From NCBI RefSeq assembly GCF_002954665.1, contig NZ_MSCM01000001.1:310802-374801 (forward strand): 64,000 nt of DNA, in the 5' to 3' direction. Below are positions 61,041 through 64,000 of the stretch, in pieces; position 1 is the stretch's first letter, and each line of letters opens with the position of its first letter. This DNA comes from Polaribacter glomeratus. GTDB lineage: Bacteria > Bacteroidota > Bacteroidia > Flavobacteriales > Flavobacteriaceae. A model generated the notes under the pieces. That model was not told where the DNA came from. It searched no databases and saw only the letters and a list, made by a program, of their open reading frames with translations. Position numbers and translations under genes: made by a program.

Positions 61041-62693
61041 ATGAAAATTAACTCCTTTTTAAAATCGTCAGTATTAATTATTATTTGCGCACTTTATTTT
61101 AACAACAGTCAAGCGCAAAGTTTAGAGTCTAAAATAGATAAAATTTTAAGTAATCAGTTTAAAAGTAATGAAACGGGTGTTTCTGCTTTAGTTGCAAAAG
61201 ATGGAAAAGTTTTATATCGAAAAGCTTTTGGAAAAGTCAATTTAGAACTAGATGTAAATATGACTCCAGAAAATATTTTTGAAGTTGGGTCTATCACCAA
61301 ACAATTTACAAGTGTTTCAATTTTGATGTTATTAGAAGATGGTAAACTAAGTTTAGAAGATGAAATCACGAAGTTTATTCCTGATTATCCAACGAACGGA
61401 AAGAAAATTACGATTCATCATTTATTAACACACACTTCCGGAATTAAGAGTTACACGTCTATGCCAAGTTTTGAGAAAATTATTGCAATTGACGAAACTC
61501 CTTTAGCATTTATCGATTTTTTTAAGAACGAACCAATGGATTTTGATCCAGGAGAAAAATATTTATATAACAATTCTGCCTATTTTATTTTAGGATACAT
61601 TATAGAAAAAGCTAGCGGAATCTCGTATCCGAAATTTATTAAAGAAAGAATTTTTGATAAAATAGATATGAAATCTTCTTATTACGGTAGTCGCACAAAA
61701 TTGATTAAAAACAGAGCTTCTGGTTATGGAAAAACAGATCAGTTTGTAAATGCGCAATATCTTAGTTTAACATTGCCGTATGCCGGAGGTTCAATAATGT
61801 CTACAGTAGATGATATGTTAAAGTGGCAAACTGCAATAAGTACCAATGTTTTTGTTAAAAAAGAAACTATAAATAAAGCATTTACTAATTATACATTAAA
61901 TAATGGCGATAAAATAAATTATGGTTATGGTTGGAGTCTTAATGAAATAAATGATGTGCCAACAATAGAACATGGTGGGGCAATTCCTGGATATTTATCA
62001 ATGGGTATTTTTGTGCCAAGTAAAAACGTATATGTAATCCTTTTTTCTAATTGTAACTGTCAATCACCAGAAGCCATCGCTTTAGAAATAGCTACTTTAA
62101 CCATTAATAAACCTAAATTTGAAATAAGTAGCAGTGTAAAATTATCAACAGAACAATTAAATAAATGGGTAGGAACTTATAAATTTAATAATGAAGTTTT
62201 ACGCTTTATTACTTTAAAGGATGGTCAATTATTTAGTCAAAGAGAAGGAAGTCCAGAATTATTTAAGATTTATCCAACTTCTGCAAACTCTTTTTCTTTT
62301 GAAGGTGGGTTTATTTCGTATGATTTTTTAATAAAAGATGGAAAAAAAGCAGCGTTATTTAAAAACAGAATTAACAAAGAACTGGGTGTTTTTACAGATA
62401 AAGAAGCAGCTAAAGAACAAGAAATTGTAACAGTTTCTTCGGATGTATTAAAAACCTACGAAGGTGTTTTTGGATTACAGCCTGGTTTTGATATCGTAAT
62501 TACGGCAAAAGAAAATCAATTGTTTGCACAAGCAACTGGGCAACCTCAATTTGAATTGTTTGCAGAATCTGAAACTAAATTCTTTTTAAAAGTAGTAAAA
62601 GCATCGGTTGAGTTTTATAAAAATGAAAAAGGCGAAATAACTGCATTAACTTTATATCAAGGAGGAAATGTAATGAAAGCGTTGAAAAAATAA
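61041..62693 (+). CDS. Serine hydrolase, beta-lactamase class C-like
   Basis: This 550-aa protein has a signal peptide (to about SQAQ, residue 26) and the class C / penicillin-binding-protein-like fold. Active-site marks are S84-x-x-K87 (VGSITKQ), the Tyr-x-Asn motif in YLYNNSA near 175-181, and HGG near 314. The C-terminal ~200 residues hold two beta-rich repeats typical of the AmpC/esterase branch (DUF3471-like). It probably acts in the periplasm on peptides or esters; beta-lactam hydrolysis cannot be assumed. The TSUP gene ends immediately after it in the opposite direction. Confidence 0.9.
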   Translation: MKINSFLKSSVLIIICALYFNNSQAQSLESKIDKILSNQFKSNETGVSALVAKDGKVLYRKAFGKVNLELDVNMTPENIFEVGSITKQFTSVSILMLLEDGKLSLEDEITKFIPDYPTNGKKITIHHLLTHTSGIKSYTSMPSFEKIIAIDETPLAFIDFFKNEPMDFDPGEKYLYNNSAYFILGYIIEKASGISYPKFIKERIFDKIDMKSSYYGSRTKLIKNRASGYGKTDQFVNAQYLSLTLPYAGGSIMSTVDDMLKWQTAISTNVFVKKETINKAFTNYTLNNGDKINYGYGWSLNEINDVPTIEHGGAIPGYLSMGIFVPSKNVYVILFSNCNCQSPEAIALEIATLTINKPKFEISSSVKLSTEQLNKWVGTYKFNNEVLRFITLKDGQLFSQREGSPELFKIYPTSANSFSFEGGFISYDFLIKDGKKAALFKNRINKELGVFTDKEAAKEQEIVTVSSDVLKTYEGVFGLQPGFDIVITAKENQLFAQATGQPQFELFAESETKFFLKVVKASVEFYKNEKGEITALTLYQGGNVMKALKK

Positions 62694-63464
62694 TTAAAAA
62701 AAATATTTTATCAAAATTCTAATTCCTACAAGGGCAATCAAAATAGCGGTTGCCTTTTTTAGTTGAATAGGAGTAAAGTACTTGTTGCTCATTCTGTTTC
62801 CAATTTGTCCGCCAATAAAAACAGTAATTAATAAGATGGATGTTAAATTCCAATCGATATAAAAATCAGGATTGGAATATTGCCCCAATAAACCAGCAAT
62901 AGAATTTACTAAAATAAAAAAACTAGCGGTTGCTGCAATTTTCTTTGGAGTATCCCAATTTGTTAAATGTAAAAGTGGCGCTAAAAAAATGCCACCACCA
63001 ATACCAACCATTCCAGAAATAAAACCAATTATTCCGCCAAAAGCAGCGTTTCTAGTTGTGTTTATTTTGATGGATTGTTCATCCGAAGAAATTATTCTTT
63101 TTGAAATCCACATGGTAATTGCTGCAAAAAGAAGCGTAAAGCCCAATAATATAAAAAACAAATCTTGACTAATTTTTAATTTCCCTCCCAAATAAGCTAG
63201 TGGAATACTTATAAAAACTAAGGGAATTATTTTTTTATAATTCAATTTTTTCTGTTGATGAAACAAAAATACATTTCCAAAAACAACCACGATATTACAT
63301 AATAGCGCTGTTGCTCTAATTTGAGTAAATAGGATTCCTGTTAATGCTAAAATTGCTAAATAACTAGAACCACCGCCAAAACCTACGGAAGAGTATAAAA
63401 TTGCAACTGTAAAAAATAATAAGATGATGAACCAGTATTGACTTAAGGTTTCAAGAATTAGCAT
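62694..63464 (-). CDS. TSUP (TauE/SafE) family anion permease
   Basis: This 256-aa protein has about eight hydrophobic helices and two family repeats, with the signature VGFGGGSSYLAILAL near 28-42 and its counterpart MVGIGGGIFLAPLLHL near 157-172. Members transport sulfur anions or related compounds; substrate unknown. I start at ATG 63464 (MLILETLSQYW); a TTG 12 bp upstream is also in frame. The stop abuts that of the serine hydrolase. Confidence 0.88.
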   Translation of the reverse strand: MLILETLSQYWFIILLFFTVAILYSSVGFGGGSSYLAILALTGILFTQIRATALLCNIVVVFGNVFLFHQQKKLNYKKIIPLVFISIPLAYLGGKLKISQDLFFILLGFTLLFAAITMWISKRIISSDEQSIKINTTRNAAFGGIIGFISGMVGIGGGIFLAPLLHLTNWDTPKKIAATASFFILVNSIAGLLGQYSNPDFYIDWNLTSILLITVFIGGQIGNRMSNKYFTPIQLKKATAILIALVGIRILIKYFF

Positions 63465-63476
63465 ATTTTCTATCAA

Positions 63477-64000
63477 TAGTGTTTTTTTATGTTTTACTGT
63501 AGATTACTAACTTAATTTAGAAATAAGTATTTTTAAAGTTAAAATTTTTAGTTTTAGTCATTTTACCCCCTTTAATTGACTTATTTCTATACGTAGACTT
63601 TAGTTATTCTATTTAGCTTTGTCAAAATTATCATTTACATATACTATCCATAAAAAAGAATTGTAGATATAAAAATATACCTTTTAATTTAAATGAACAC
63701 GAATAAAAATGAATCAATTTTTATATGATATCAGAAAATAAAAAAATACTGGAATGAAAACTTAAGGTACCTAACCTTACTTTTATCTATTTGGTTTCCA
63801 TTGTTTTCTCAATTATATTATTTGATGAACTAGATACAAATAAATTAAAATGCTTTAAATTAGATCTCCGGTTTTCTTAATAGGTAAAATTTAGTTATTT
63901 GTATCTTTAATTTTCTGTTTATAAAAGTAATGAATCGCTTGTGTAAAAAATTGGATTTAACAAAAAACAACTAAAATTATGAGCATATAGATGCAATGAT
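63477..64000. other. Terminal AT-rich stretch without a recognised gene
   Basis: These 524 bp contain only very short open frames and no visible repeat family, RNA or attC-like site. A gene may start beyond the right edge. Confidence 0.4.

Noticed and set aside
61041..62693. A true beta-lactamase resistance gene
   Set aside because: The SxxK, YxN and HGG motifs occur in many esterases and peptidases of this fold; nothing shows beta-lactam activity.
63477..64000. A gene in the last 524 bp
   Set aside because: All frames are short and broken; no start, family or ribosome site stands out.

Overview
The window comes from an AT-rich Flavobacteriaceae chromosome, probably marine and Polaribacter/Tenacibaculum-like; the genus is inferred and cannot be fixed here. 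Supporting evidence: gliding genes gldF and gldG, a type IX secretion (Por) C-terminal sorting domain at 45858-49202, flavobacterial families (DUF6090, DUF6705-like, DUF3667, DUF2911, DUF6155-like), Bacteroidetes -7 promoter elements of the form TAnnTTTG, and frequent TTG starts. No rRNA, tRNA, CRISPR array, phage, integrase or transposase gene was recognised.

Region 1 (1-5947) is accessory DNA: one-gene units, all on the + strand, encoding small envelope proteins. They are separated by 130-200 bp imperfect palindromes that begin near AAC and end at ACGTT or similar. The layout matches an integron-type cassette array with attC-like sites. One unit has exactly complementary 7-bp ends (GTTAGCC at 1454 and GGCTAAC at 2303), as a circularising cassette would. 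No integrase lies in the window.

Region 2 (5948-12983) is a type I restriction-modification operon in the order hsdM, hsdS, a small GIY-YIG nuclease gene, hsdR. hsdM has an in-frame TAG one codon before its SAM-binding motif. A dispersed palindromic repeat (core GTCATTGCGAG...GAAGCAATCTG) invades the locus: it lies between genes, is read in frame at two equivalent places in HsdS, forms a nine-unit array directly upstream of the GIY-YIG gene, and recurs just after it.

Region 3 (12984-17519) is gene-poor. It has one secreted protein of unknown function and three related 68-72 aa membrane proteins, two of them products of a recent 914-bp-offset duplication.

Region 4 (17520-30149) is mostly a minus-strand block: a GH20 hexosaminidase, a glycine-rich outer-membrane-type protein, an FdhF/YdeP-like molybdopterin oxidoreductase and FdhD; then a SAM methyltransferase, an AI-2E-type permease, an internally duplicated protein, a PNPOx-like flavoprotein and DUF1272. 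A MocR/PdxR-type regulator is divergent. Region 5 (30299-33831) groups two MscS-type proteins, a soluble MgtE-like protein and MgtE.

Region 6 (34122-64000) is mainly core genome: VOC protein, gamma-glutamyltransferase, ACP phosphodiesterase-like protein, a broken antitoxin-like gene, a third DUF6090 gene, dnaN with possible DnaA boxes upstream, a PIG-L deacetylase / sodium symporter / Gfo-Idh-MocA run with a 35-aa microprotein, a large secreted CotH-type protein, DUF2911, an epimerase, gldFG, a SAM-hydroxide adenosyltransferase cluster, phoH, purC, TerC, a serine hydrolase and a TSUP permease. The last ~500 bp hold no recognisable gene.
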